5,804 nt of DNA, taken from the NCBI GenBank assembly GCA_001828295.1, contig MHYI01000058.1, forward strand, positions 458 to 6,261, read 5' to 3'. Below, in pieces: positions 1 to 5,780 of the stretch (position 1 is the stretch's first letter; each line of letters opens with the position of its first letter). The notes below the pieces were generated by a model. The model was not told the DNA's origin, searched no databases, and saw only the letters and a list, made by a program, of their open reading frames with translations. The stretch comes from Planctomycetes bacterium RBG_16_41_13 (GTDB taxonomy: Bacteria > Planctomycetota > Brocadiia > Brocadiales > Brocadiaceae). The translations under genes were made by a program, and so were the position numbers.

Positions 1-1
1 A

Positions 2-1405
2 CAGCCCTTGGTTGATACATATTTGGATGCAACAAAACGATATATGGATATATACCAGGATTTAATTGGAAAATACCCCTATAAAAAATTTGCCATTGTT
101 GAAAACTTCTTTCAAACAGGTTATGGTCTGCCGTCATTTACCCTGCTGGGCAGCGAAGTCGTGAAGCTTCCCTTCATTGTTGACATTTCATTAGGACACG
201 AAGTTTTGCATAACTGGTGGGGAAACTCTGTTTTTGTTGATGATAGCCGGGGGAACTGGTGCGAGGGGCTCACGACCTATATGGCGGATTACTATTATAA
301 GGAAATAAAAGGCGACGCTGTCGCAACGGCTTATCGTAACGAGATTTGCAGAAAATATACCCATTATGTTACCACGCAGAATGATTTCCCCCTGAAAATG
401 TTTCTAGGCAGAAGCGACAAGGCAACGCAGGCTATTGGCTATGGAAAGACGGCGATGGTTTTCCATATGCTGAGAAAAATGCTGGGTGATGAAGTTTTTT
501 ACCAGGCGCTCAGAGATTTTTATAAAAATATGCTGTGGCAGCGTGCGAATTGGGAGGATATTGAAAAGGTATTTGAAAAAGTGAGTGGCCTGGAATTGGC
601 GTGGTTTTTTGATCAGTGGGTGAACAAAAAAGGCGCCCCCGTTATCGAATTGGGTGAAACGACTGTTAATAAAGAAGGAAATGTGTGGGTTGTAAAGGCT
701 GAAATCCTGCAAAAAACGAACGAACCATATCGCCTTCATCTGCCTGTCTCCTTGCAACTGGATGATGGCATTTTTCATACGACTGCTGAAATAAAAAACC
801 CTTCTGACCGTATTTCACTGCAGGTAAAATCCCGCCCTGAAAACATTGCGATAGATCCTTACAACGAGGTCTTCCGGCGCTTGCATGCGGATGAGATTCC
901 TCCTACGATAGACCTCGTAATGGGAGACAGTAAAATCATCATCTATCCGGCAAATTGTGAAGATTCCATGAAGGCGGAATATAAGAAACTGGCGCATATC
1001 CTGGCGAATGAACTGGATTCTATTAAGGCGGATACCGAAATTACCGAAGCGGAAATAGCGCAAACAAGCTTGTTTATCCTGGGAGGAGTGGAAGAAAACA
1101 AAATAAGCAAACTCGTTCAAAAGAATTTACCAGTGGAATTGTCGCTCACAAAAGATGCCTTTGGTGCTGATGCTGTTCTGTATGGTGACAAAAAGGATGC
1201 CTTTCTGGTAACAATAAAGCATCCCTTCCATAAGGAAAAAGGGATTGCTTTGTTTGCGGGGTTTAGCCCCGAAGCGGTAAATAAAACGGGGTACAAAATT
1301 CATCATTATGGAAAATACAGTTATCTCGTTTTTTCTGATGGAAATAACAGGGTAAAAGAGATCGTTAGCATCGGGGACAGCCCGCTGCAAAGAACCCTTC
1401 AATGA
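2..1405 (+). CDS. M1-family zinc aminopeptidase-like protein, 3' part (start outside window)
   Basis: The reading frame is open from the first bases, so this is the C-terminal 467 residues of a longer protein. Residue numbers here count from the codon at base 2. A gluzincin zinc site is visible: HEVLH at 66-70 followed by NWWGN, with the third zinc ligand Glu88 in WCEGL. The segment AIVEN at 31-35 sits where M1 enzymes have GxMEN (amino-terminus recognition), 32 residues before the zinc motif. Tyr147 in IGYGK fits the catalytic tyrosine that stabilises the transition state. The DQWVNKKGAP segment marks the usual end of the helical domain, followed by a beta-rich part and an unrecognised tail of about 150 residues. 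The spacing from HExxH to the Glu is 17 residues rather than the classical 18. The likely role is removal of N-terminal residues from peptides; substrate and location cannot be told because the N-terminus is missing. A 649-bp gap separates it from the redox genes, so a functional link is not implied. Confidence 0.9.
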   Translation, partial: QPLVDTYLDATKRYMDIYQDLIGKYPYKKFAIVENFFQTGYGLPSFTLLGSEVVKLPFIVDISLGHEVLHNWWGNSVFVDDSRGNWCEGLTTYMADYYYKEIKGDAVATAYRNEICRKYTHYVTTQNDFPLKMFLGRSDKATQAIGYGKTAMVFHMLRKMLGDEVFYQALRDFYKNMLWQRANWEDIEKVFEKVSGLELAWFFDQWVNKKGAPVIELGETTVNKEGNVWVVKAEILQKTNEPYRLHLPVSLQLDDGIFHTTAEIKNPSDRISLQVKSRPENIAIDPYNEVFRRLHADEIPPTIDLVMGDSKIIIYPANCEDSMKAEYKKLAHILANELDSIKADTEITEAEIAQTSLFILGGVEENKISKLVQKNLPVELSLTKDAFGADAVLYGDKKDAFLVTIKHPFHKEKGIALFAGFSPEAVNKTGYKIHHYGKYSYLVFSDGNNRVKEIVSIGDSPLQRTLQ

Positions 1406-1447
1406 TTCGCTAGCTGGCATAGCCAGGCCAAACAAGCAAGAAATAAA

Positions 1448-1475
1448 AAATACGAAATTCGAAGTACGAAATACG
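1448..1475. repeat. Heptamer tandem array, four units of aaatacg type
   Basis: Four consecutive 7-bp units are visible: aaatacg, aaattcg, aagtacg, aaatacg. The array decays into A-rich sequence on the right. It resembles the short tandemly repeated heptamers known from several bacterial genomes. A second heptamer array of different but related sequence lies at the other end of the gene cluster (5703-5772). Confidence 0.7.
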
Positions 1476-1537
1476 AAACAAATTTCAAAATACAAAATCC
1501 CAATAAAAACACCGGGTTTTGAATATTTCCCCGACTC

Positions 1538-1560
1538 GTTCCCAAACAGAGTTTGGTAAC
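1538..1560. repeat. Imperfect inverted repeat, 10-bp arms
   Basis: The arms gttcccaaac (1538-1547) and gtttggtaac (1551-1560) pair with one mismatch (1541 with 1557) around a 3-nt aga loop. There is no following T-tract, so it is more likely part of the dispersed repeat block than a terminator. Confidence 0.55.
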
Positions 1561-1581
1561 AAGCAGAAATCCTTCCCCTTA

Positions 1582-1630
1582 CCCCCCTCCAAAGGGGGAG
1601 AATGTCCCCCGCTGGCGGGAGTGCTGGGGG
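1582..1630. repeat. GC-rich palindromic (REP-like) section
   Basis: A C-run at 1582-1587 faces a G-run at 1594-1598, and a C-run at 1606-1610 faces a G-run at 1626-1630. Nested between the latter is cccgc-tg-gcggg (1608-1619). This contrasts sharply with the AT-rich surroundings and looks like a REP-type extragenic palindrome within the larger repeat block. Confidence 0.55.
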
Positions 1631-1913
1631 TGGATTCGTATTTAGCATTTCGGGTTTTACTATTAAATATTTTGCCAAAAAGCACGCACTGACGAATGGA
1701 AGTGTGCAAAGAAATTACTGATACTGATAAGGTACCAGTTAGTCGGCTACGCAGAGTATTGCTATCTTTATTCGTGAAACCTGTGAAGTCGGGATTTTTT
1801 TAAATTTGACTCGTCTTGCGAAGATACATTGCAAAGGGTATTTAATAGGATTTGTATTTTTGAAAATATCATTTCATAGTTGAAATTGCTTTTGCGGGAA
1901 CGGCGTATGAATG

Positions 1914-1927
1914 AGGCATATTTGCCT
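1914..1927. promoter_or_regulatory. Short palindrome upstream of the cupredoxin-like gene
   Basis: The sequence aggca-tatt-tgcct is a 5-bp inverted repeat around a 4-bp AT spacer, about 130 bp before the start at 2055. It could be a binding site for a dimeric regulator. It is short enough to be chance, and nothing else supports it. Confidence 0.2.
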
Positions 1928-1979
1928 GGTTTAATATGTTTAAAAGCAGCAACTTATGGGATATTTCAACTTTCCTTTT

Positions 1980-2011
1980 TTTTTGTCCGGTGAGGGAACG
2001 GTTTTTGTCCG
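1980..2011 (+). promoter_or_regulatory. Direct repeat tttttgtccg, 22-bp period, before the redox cluster
   Basis: The 10-mer tttttgtccg occurs exactly at 1980-1989 and again at 2002-2011. The starts are 22 bp apart, about two helical turns, so both copies would face the same side of the DNA. They lie 44-75 bp before the start codon at 2055, a position suited to activator or repressor binding. No regulator is encoded in the window to pair with them. Confidence 0.3.
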
Positions 2012-2054
2012 TTTACTAGGAATTATTAAACTTTTTGGAAAGCGGTGGGGCTGA

Positions 2055-2783
2055 ATGAAACGAACTCTATCTTTGTGTATTTTTGCGTGGATTTTTAATT
2101 GTACTCTTTTTTGTTCAGAAGGGCTGCTGGCAGATGAGCATTATACCGTGGTAGAGGTGAAGGATGGGGGATGCATTGCCGGATATGTAATCCGTGGGGG
2201 GGACGCCGGAATGCCTTCTATAGACTTATATGCAGGGTGGGAATTGCCGAAATCTTCCCAGGTTATTTCTGAAAAGCTCGAGGTGAACAAGGTAAACAAC
2301 GGTGTGAAAAATGCCATCATTTCTATTTCAAATATTGAGCGGGGGAAAAAGGGGATAGTCCCGCCAATCCATCCCATCATAGATCAGCAACGGGGAGTAT
2401 TTGTTCCTCGTGTAACTGCCATACTCGCCGGCACAACGGTTGATTTACTGAATGGTGATGAGGAAATGCACAACGTTCATACCAAATCAATGAGAAATCA
2501 ACCCTTTAATCTTGGCATGTCGTATAAACAAAGAATATTGAAAAAATTTGATCACCCTGAGACGGTAAAACTGTCTTGTGATATACACCAGGAATATGCC
2601 TGGATTGTTGTTTTTGAGCATCCTTATTTTGATGTAACGGATAGGAACGGGTATTTTGAAATATGCGATATTCCTGAAGGCGCTTATGCGTTTAGGGTAT
2701 GGCATGAAGAATTAGGGAAACAGGAAAAGGAGGTAATGATACGGGCGAGAAAAATAGAAAACACAGAGTTTGTTTATGAGTAG
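2055..2783 (+). CDS. Exported cupredoxin-like protein with C-terminal carboxypeptidase-regulatory-like segment
   Basis: The 242-residue product starts with a signal peptide (basic MKR, hydrophobic core, probable cleavage after Ala26), so it should work outside the cytoplasmic membrane. Residues 28-60 form a beta segment with GGCIAGYVI. The cupredoxin-like core spans about 115-190. Its candidate type 1 copper ligands are His139 or His142 in EMHNVH, Cys175 and His178 in SCDIH. In most relatives this last motif runs C-x-x-H-x-x-M; here it reads CDIHQEY, so the axial Met position is Tyr181. Residues about 190-225 (VTDRNGYFEICDIPEGAY, then WHEELG) match the regulatory-like fold that commonly follows this cupredoxin. 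It is the first gene of the redox cluster, 89 bp before the diheme cytochrome gene. Possible roles are electron transfer or copper binding near the NO-producing complex; neither is proven. The Shine-Dalgarno-like stretch at 2044-2050 is weak, but the signal peptide supports this start. Confidence 0.85.
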   Translation: MKRTLSLCIFAWIFNCTLFCSEGLLADEHYTVVEVKDGGCIAGYVIRGGDAGMPSIDLYAGWELPKSSQVISEKLEVNKVNNGVKNAIISISNIERGKKGIVPPIHPIIDQQRGVFVPRVTAILAGTTVDLLNGDEEMHNVHTKSMRNQPFNLGMSYKQRILKKFDHPETVKLSCDIHQEYAWIVVFEHPYFDVTDRNGYFEICDIPEGAYAFRVWHEELGKQEKEVMIRARKIENTEFVYE

Positions 2784-2854
2784 AATTAATAGGAAATGAG
2801 CATTGTAACAACGATGGATGATTTTTAATTAGGTTTTTTTACATTCGCAACCGG

Positions 2855-2862
2855 AAAGGAGG
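2855..2862 (+). promoter_or_regulatory. Strong ribosome binding site for the diheme cytochrome gene
   Basis: The sequence aaaggagg lies 10 nt before the ATG at 2873. It fixes that start and suggests efficient translation, in contrast to the weaker site before the cupredoxin-like gene. Confidence 0.8.
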
Positions 2863-2872
2863 ATTTGCTGAT

Positions 2873-3655
2873 ATGAAACCTAAGGGTTTATTTTATACAT
2901 TTGGCTTTCTGAGCGCCGCAGTATTTTCCTGTGCAGTGCTGACTGTTGGCATGCGCCCTAATACTGCATCAGCAATTGAAATTCCCAAAGAAGTTACTGA
3001 AGAAGGAAAAAATGTTTATAAGAAGTATTGTGCCCCTTGCCATGGTGAAGAGGGCGCCGGAGATGGACCACTTTCAAGGTCGATGCTCCCTAAACCTCGC
3101 AATTTTACCCTTGGGGCGTATAAGTTCAGGACGACGCCAAGCGGTTCACTTCCTACAGATGAAGATATTTACAGGACAATATCATATGGTGTGCCAAATT
3201 CCACCATGATTCCCTGGGATATTTTAACTGAAGCGCAACGCGCTTCCGTAGTGCCGCTTCTCAAGAGTTTTTCTGAAGCCTTCGATTATCGTGGGCCGGA
3301 GCCGTCCGTTGATGTTGGCCTGCCGTTGAGACCAACAGAAAGAACCATTTCGGAAGGGAAAAAGATCTATGAGGAAAAATTAGAATGCTGGAAGTGTCAT
3401 GGTGTTGAAGGCCGCGGAGACGGCCCAAGCGCATCGGAACAGGAAGATGATTTTGGATTTCCGATAAAACCATTTGATTTTACTACGGGTAAGTTTAAAG
3501 GCGGCAATTCGCCAACTGATGTTTATCTGCGATTTACCACGGGCTTGAACGGAACACCAATGCCTTCTTTCGCGAAAGAACTTAGCGATGACGAAAGATG
3601 GTATTTAACCCATTATGTGATGTCACTCGTTCAACCAGAGGAATGTCGAAAATAA
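2873..3655 (+). CDS. Exported diheme cytochrome c, probable partner subunit of the octaheme HAO-like protein
   Basis: The 260-residue product has a signal peptide ending in a clear Ala-Ser-Ala site (cleavage after Ala34). Two class I cytochrome c domains follow. Domain 1 binds heme at CAPCH (53-57) with probable axial Met112 in STMIPW; domain 2 binds heme at CWKCH (172-176) with probable axial Met230 in TPMPSF. Both heme sites are followed by a similar G-E-G-x-G-D-G-P stretch, pointing to an internal duplication. A low-complexity linker lies at about 140-155. The gene ends 52 bp before the octaheme gene, in the same direction. In Kuenenia stuttgartiensis a diheme cytochrome is encoded beside, and co-purifies with, a crosslink-free HAO-like protein (recalled from the literature, not checked). 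The expected job is electron relay to the octaheme subunit in the anammoxosome lumen. His/Met ligation implies fairly high potential hemes. The fold call is firm; the partnership is inferred from context. Confidence 0.93.
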   Translation: MKPKGLFYTFGFLSAAVFSCAVLTVGMRPNTASAIEIPKEVTEEGKNVYKKYCAPCHGEEGAGDGPLSRSMLPKPRNFTLGAYKFRTTPSGSLPTDEDIYRTISYGVPNSTMIPWDILTEAQRASVVPLLKSFSEAFDYRGPEPSVDVGLPLRPTERTISEGKKIYEEKLECWKCHGVEGRGDGPSASEQEDDFGFPIKPFDFTTGKFKGGNSPTDVYLRFTTGLNGTPMPSFAKELSDDERWYLTHYVMSLVQPEECRK

Positions 3656-3693
3656 AAAATTAATAGTTTTCTGTCTTTAAATGTTGACCATAC

Positions 3694-3700
3694 GGAGGTG
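3694..3700 (+). promoter_or_regulatory. Ribosome binding site that decides the start of the octaheme gene
   Basis: The sequence ggaggtg lies 7 nt before the ATG at 3708. An in-frame ATG at 3681 would add nine residues (MLTIRRCFE), but it lacks a Shine-Dalgarno sequence and would place this site inside the coding region. The start at 3708 also gives a standard signal peptide beginning MKK. Confidence 0.85.
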
Positions 3701-3707
3701 TTTTGAA

Positions 3708-5345
3708 ATGAAAAAGATATTATTGGGCATGGTTGCGTTTGCTGTGATGTTGCCCGCTATAGTGGAATGGACTTCGGGCCAGTCAAATGTAGTCTGGGCT
3801 ACAGAACAAAAAACCGAAGAGATTCCACCGCCAGATTTGTATAAGGATACGCCTGCCTGGTACCAGGCAGTTTACAAAGACAATGTTGGGTTGAGTGAGG
3901 GTTCAGGGCCATTTACCAAGTACTTTAAGGCCCAGATGCTGGATATGTACTGGCAGCCGAACAGACATTATGAACCAATGGAAAATCTGGACCATTCCAT
4001 TTTCATTGAACAGGAGAGAAGGGATTTGTGCGTTATATGTCACGAGGAAGCTACTCCAGGCATAGTAGCGGACTGGAGGAGTTCGGGACATAAACATCCA
4101 AAGAGCACTCCCTATCTTTCAAGCAAGACGGCCCAGATAGAGAAAAATATTGGCAGGGTTCTCGACGAGGTACACTGTTTTGATTGCCATGCCGATACGG
4201 AAAAGAATCAGATAAGGATGCCTACCGGTGAAGTATGCGGTGGATGCCATAGGCAGCAGTTTGATGAATTCCTTAGGGAAAGAGAGATGGGACGCCCGAA
4301 CCACTTACAATCATGGGAGGCGAATACCATAGTTCCATGGTATGCAGAAGCTGCGCGAAGGGGCTATTTATACGGACAACATGGTTGTGATATGTGTCAT
4401 TCCGGGGCTGAAAAGTGCGATGTTTGTCATACCAGGCACAAGTTCAGCGCTGCAGAGGGCAGGCAGCCAGAAGCCTGTATCACGTGCCATATGGGACCTG
4501 ATCATCCGGATGCAGAATCCTATGGCGAATCAAAACATGGTGTGATTTATGAAAAAGAGGAAGAACACTACGATTTTACAAAGCCACTCGTAGAAGTTCT
4601 CCCCGGAAAGGATTATCGTACGCCTACATGTCAGTATTGCCACATGTATGAAAAACATGGCAGATTTATTCATAATCCTGTTATGAAGGGTATTTGGCGT
4701 ATGGGAACTATTCCGCCTTCGAACATAGAGTATACCTCTTCGCTCAAGGACTATCCTTACGGAATCAAGATCATCGCGGATAAGATCGATATTTACTCAG
4801 AAGAAAATGTTGCCAAGAGGTCTTATTGGCTGGAGGTTTGCGCTAAGTGCCATAGCGACCGTTTTGCGGATACCTACCTGAAATCATTGGACCAATTCAT
4901 GTTTCAGGCACACACCCTTGCTGACCGGGCGCAAAAAATCGTTGAAGACCTGATAGCTGATGGTCTTTTATATCCTGATGCAGCAAACAGAGATCCCTAT
5001 CCGTTAAGCGATGGGATTGTTAAAGAACTGAGTGCGGATTTCCTTGGTGAACCGGTTTATAATGCATTTAAGACGCTAAAGGGCCAATTTCCTGTTGTAG
5101 GACCTATTCTTGGCGTCTATGGAATGTTCTTACAGGTCCAGGATAATCCGTCTGACATCGAAAACATGTACAACAGACTATGGTTCTGGTATAAATTACA
5201 GGGATACAAAGGAACCGCACACATGCAGCAGGATGTCTCATGGTGGTGGGGGCAGGCTCCTATGATGATGGAAATGACAAGGATACAGGCTGAAGCTGCT
5301 CGTATACGCAGATTCGCCGGGATTGAAAAGACAATCGCCAAATAA
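3708..5345 (+). CDS. Octaheme HAO-like cytochrome c, probable crosslink-free nitrite-reducing type
   Basis: The 545-residue product has a signal peptide (probable cleavage after Ala31) and eight heme sites: CVICH 108, CFDCH 157, CGGCH 177, CDMCH 227, CDVCH 237, CITCH 257, CQYCH 308 and CAKCH 378 (first Cys given). The number, order, and tight pairing of hemes 4 and 5 match hydroxylamine oxidoreductases, where heme 4 is catalytic. The Asp-His pair after heme 6 (Asp265, His266 in MGPDHPDAE) fits the HAO active-site residues. The C-terminal third (about 385-535) is helical, with WWWG at 512-515. No tyrosine occurs after Tyr500, the region where oxidative HAOs carry the tyrosine that links covalently to the neighbouring subunit's P460 heme. 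Crosslink-free members are regarded as reductases; the Kuenenia example reduces nitrite to NO. The upstream diheme gene supports that type. Family membership is near certain. Reductive direction is inferred, and an ammonia-forming or oxidative role is not excluded. Confidence 0.95.
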   Translation: MKKILLGMVAFAVMLPAIVEWTSGQSNVVWATEQKTEEIPPPDLYKDTPAWYQAVYKDNVGLSEGSGPFTKYFKAQMLDMYWQPNRHYEPMENLDHSIFIEQERRDLCVICHEEATPGIVADWRSSGHKHPKSTPYLSSKTAQIEKNIGRVLDEVHCFDCHADTEKNQIRMPTGEVCGGCHRQQFDEFLREREMGRPNHLQSWEANTIVPWYAEAARRGYLYGQHGCDMCHSGAEKCDVCHTRHKFSAAEGRQPEACITCHMGPDHPDAESYGESKHGVIYEKEEEHYDFTKPLVEVLPGKDYRTPTCQYCHMYEKHGRFIHNPVMKGIWRMGTIPPSNIEYTSSLKDYPYGIKIIADKIDIYSEENVAKRSYWLEVCAKCHSDRFADTYLKSLDQFMFQAHTLADRAQKIVEDLIADGLLYPDAANRDPYPLSDGIVKELSADFLGEPVYNAFKTLKGQFPVVGPILGVYGMFLQVQDNPSDIENMYNRLWFWYKLQGYKGTAHMQQDVSWWWGQAPMMMEMTRIQAEAARIRRFAGIEKTIAK

Positions 5346-5367
5346 AAGAGCGACTGAATACAAAAAT

Positions 5368-5406
5368 AAAAAGCCCATGATATTATAAATATCATGGGCT
5401 TTTTTT
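5368..5406 (+). terminator. Strong intrinsic terminator after the octaheme gene
   Basis: A perfect 14-bp stem (agcccatgatatt plus one flanking A, 5371-5384, with 5388-5401) encloses a 3-nt loop. It is followed by a T-run through 5406 and preceded by an A-run from 5368. It begins 22 bp after the stop codon. The A-run before the stem means it could also act on transcripts arriving from the other side. It closes the probable cupredoxin, diheme, octaheme transcription unit. Confidence 0.93.
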
Positions 5407-5449
5407 GTTCGATGCGGACAAACATAGAAATGTTGAATGTTGAATTTTA

Positions 5450-5477
5450 AATTTTGAATTACCGGTAATTTAAAATT
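5450..5477. repeat. AT-rich palindrome centred on accggt
   Basis: The arms aattttgaattacc and ggtaatttaaaatt are self-complementary over 14 bp, except for position 5456 against 5471, which would be a G-U pair in RNA. It is surrounded by further gaattttaaa-type AT-rich motifs. It is probably a dispersed intergenic repeat; there is no T-tract directly after it. Confidence 0.55.
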
Positions 5478-5524
5478 CATAATTTAAAATATAAAATTTC
5501 TATTATCTAAGCCCACTAAATTCA

Positions 5525-5553
5525 TGTAGTGCGACGAACCTCGTCGCACTACA
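5525..5553. repeat. Perfect 13-bp inverted repeat (REP-like hairpin)
   Basis: The arms tgtagtgcgacga (5525-5537) and tcgtcgcactaca (5541-5553) are exact reverse complements around a 3-nt acc loop. The GC-rich core stands out from its AT-rich setting. With no T-tract following, it looks like a REP or extragenic palindrome rather than a terminator. Confidence 0.75.
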
Positions 5554-5702
5554 AATGACAATTTCCAGTTTCAAAAGATTAAAGTGTTACAGGTATTTTC
5601 GAAGGGAATATTTTATTTTTGAAACTCTGTGATCTCTGTACTACTATCCATCAACTTCTTGTTTTTTATGCTCGTTTTTCAAAATGCATAACCGTAAGGC
5701 AT

Positions 5703-5772
5703 TTTACCATTTACCATTTACCATTTACCATTTACCATTTACGATTTACGATTTATGATTTACGATTTATGA
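5703..5772. repeat. Heptamer tandem array, ten 7-bp units
   Basis: Ten uninterrupted units of 7 bp are visible: tttacca five times, tttacga twice, tttatga, tttacga, tttatga. The first five are identical, and the later ones differ at only two positions, with a sharp change of variant midway. It has no spacers, so it is not a CRISPR array. It resembles heptameric short tandem repeats of bacterial intergenic DNA and may vary in copy number between strains. Confidence 0.9.
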
Positions 5773-5780
5773 TTTTTTTA

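Larger units (their letters stand above)
1448..1643. repeat. Composite intergenic repeat with 9-bp terminal inverted repeats
   Basis: The block begins with aaatacgaa (1448-1456) and ends with its exact reverse complement ttcgtattt (1635-1643). Between them lie a heptamer array (1448-1475), an imperfect hairpin (1538-1560) and a GC-rich palindromic section (1582-1630) with C-runs and G-runs facing each other. This modular make-up, in otherwise AT-rich DNA, looks like a dispersed repeat or MITE-like element. No transposase is present. Whether it is one element or several adjacent ones cannot be decided from a single copy. Confidence 0.5.
1406..2054. other. Intergenic region: composite repeat, then upstream region of the cupredoxin-like gene
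   Basis: No credible gene is visible. The reverse-strand open frames in this stretch run through low-complexity and inverted-repeat DNA and translate to Pro/Gly/Ser-rich strings typical of repeats. The left half (about 1448-1643) is a composite repeat annotated separately. The right half (about 1650-2054) is AT-rich upstream DNA with a spaced direct repeat and a short palindrome. I found no clear sigma-70 promoter: TTGACT at 1806-1811 has no well-spaced -10 box. A 5-bp hairpin just after the peptidase stop (1414-1426) has no T-tract and is not a convincing terminator. Confidence 0.7.

Noticed and set aside
1414..1426. Hairpin ctggc-ata-gccag just after the peptidase stop as a terminator
   Set aside because: The stem is only 5 bp and no T-tract follows on the + strand.
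1127..1709. Two reverse-strand open frames across the end of the peptidase gene and the intergenic repeat
   Set aside because: They run through the heptamer array and GC-rich palindromes, translate to Pro/Gly/Ser-rich repeat-like strings, lack ribosome binding sites and overlap the peptidase gene antisense.
1700..1800. Possible riboswitch upstream of the cupredoxin-like gene (ggtacc, gtcggctac and gcaaag fragments)
   Set aside because: I could not build a consistent fold or match a known aptamer consensus; the fragments are isolated and the stretch is more than 250 bp from the start codon.
1806..1846. Sigma-70 promoter using TTGACT (1806) or TTGCGA (1816) with tttaat (1841)
   Set aside because: The spacings are 29 and 19 bp, so no pair has both good boxes and good spacing.
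2577..2588. CDIH in the cupredoxin-like protein as a heme site
   Set aside because: It has one Cys only (CxxH, not CxxCH) and fits the copper-site Cys-x-x-His pattern.
2803..2831. Internal promoter (ttgtaa with taatta, 17-bp spacer) before the diheme gene
   Set aside because: Both boxes match the consensus only weakly in AT-rich DNA where such matches are expected by chance.
3681..3707. Upstream in-frame ATG as the start of the octaheme protein
   Set aside because: It has no Shine-Dalgarno sequence and would bury the good site at 3694-3700; the ATG at 3708 gives a normal signal peptide.
5117..5480. Reverse-strand open frames over the end of the octaheme gene and the terminator
   Set aside because: They are antisense to a certain gene, cross the terminator hairpin and show no family motif.
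5703..5772. Possible CRISPR array
   Set aside because: The units are 7 bp and contiguous with no spacers; it is a simple tandem repeat.
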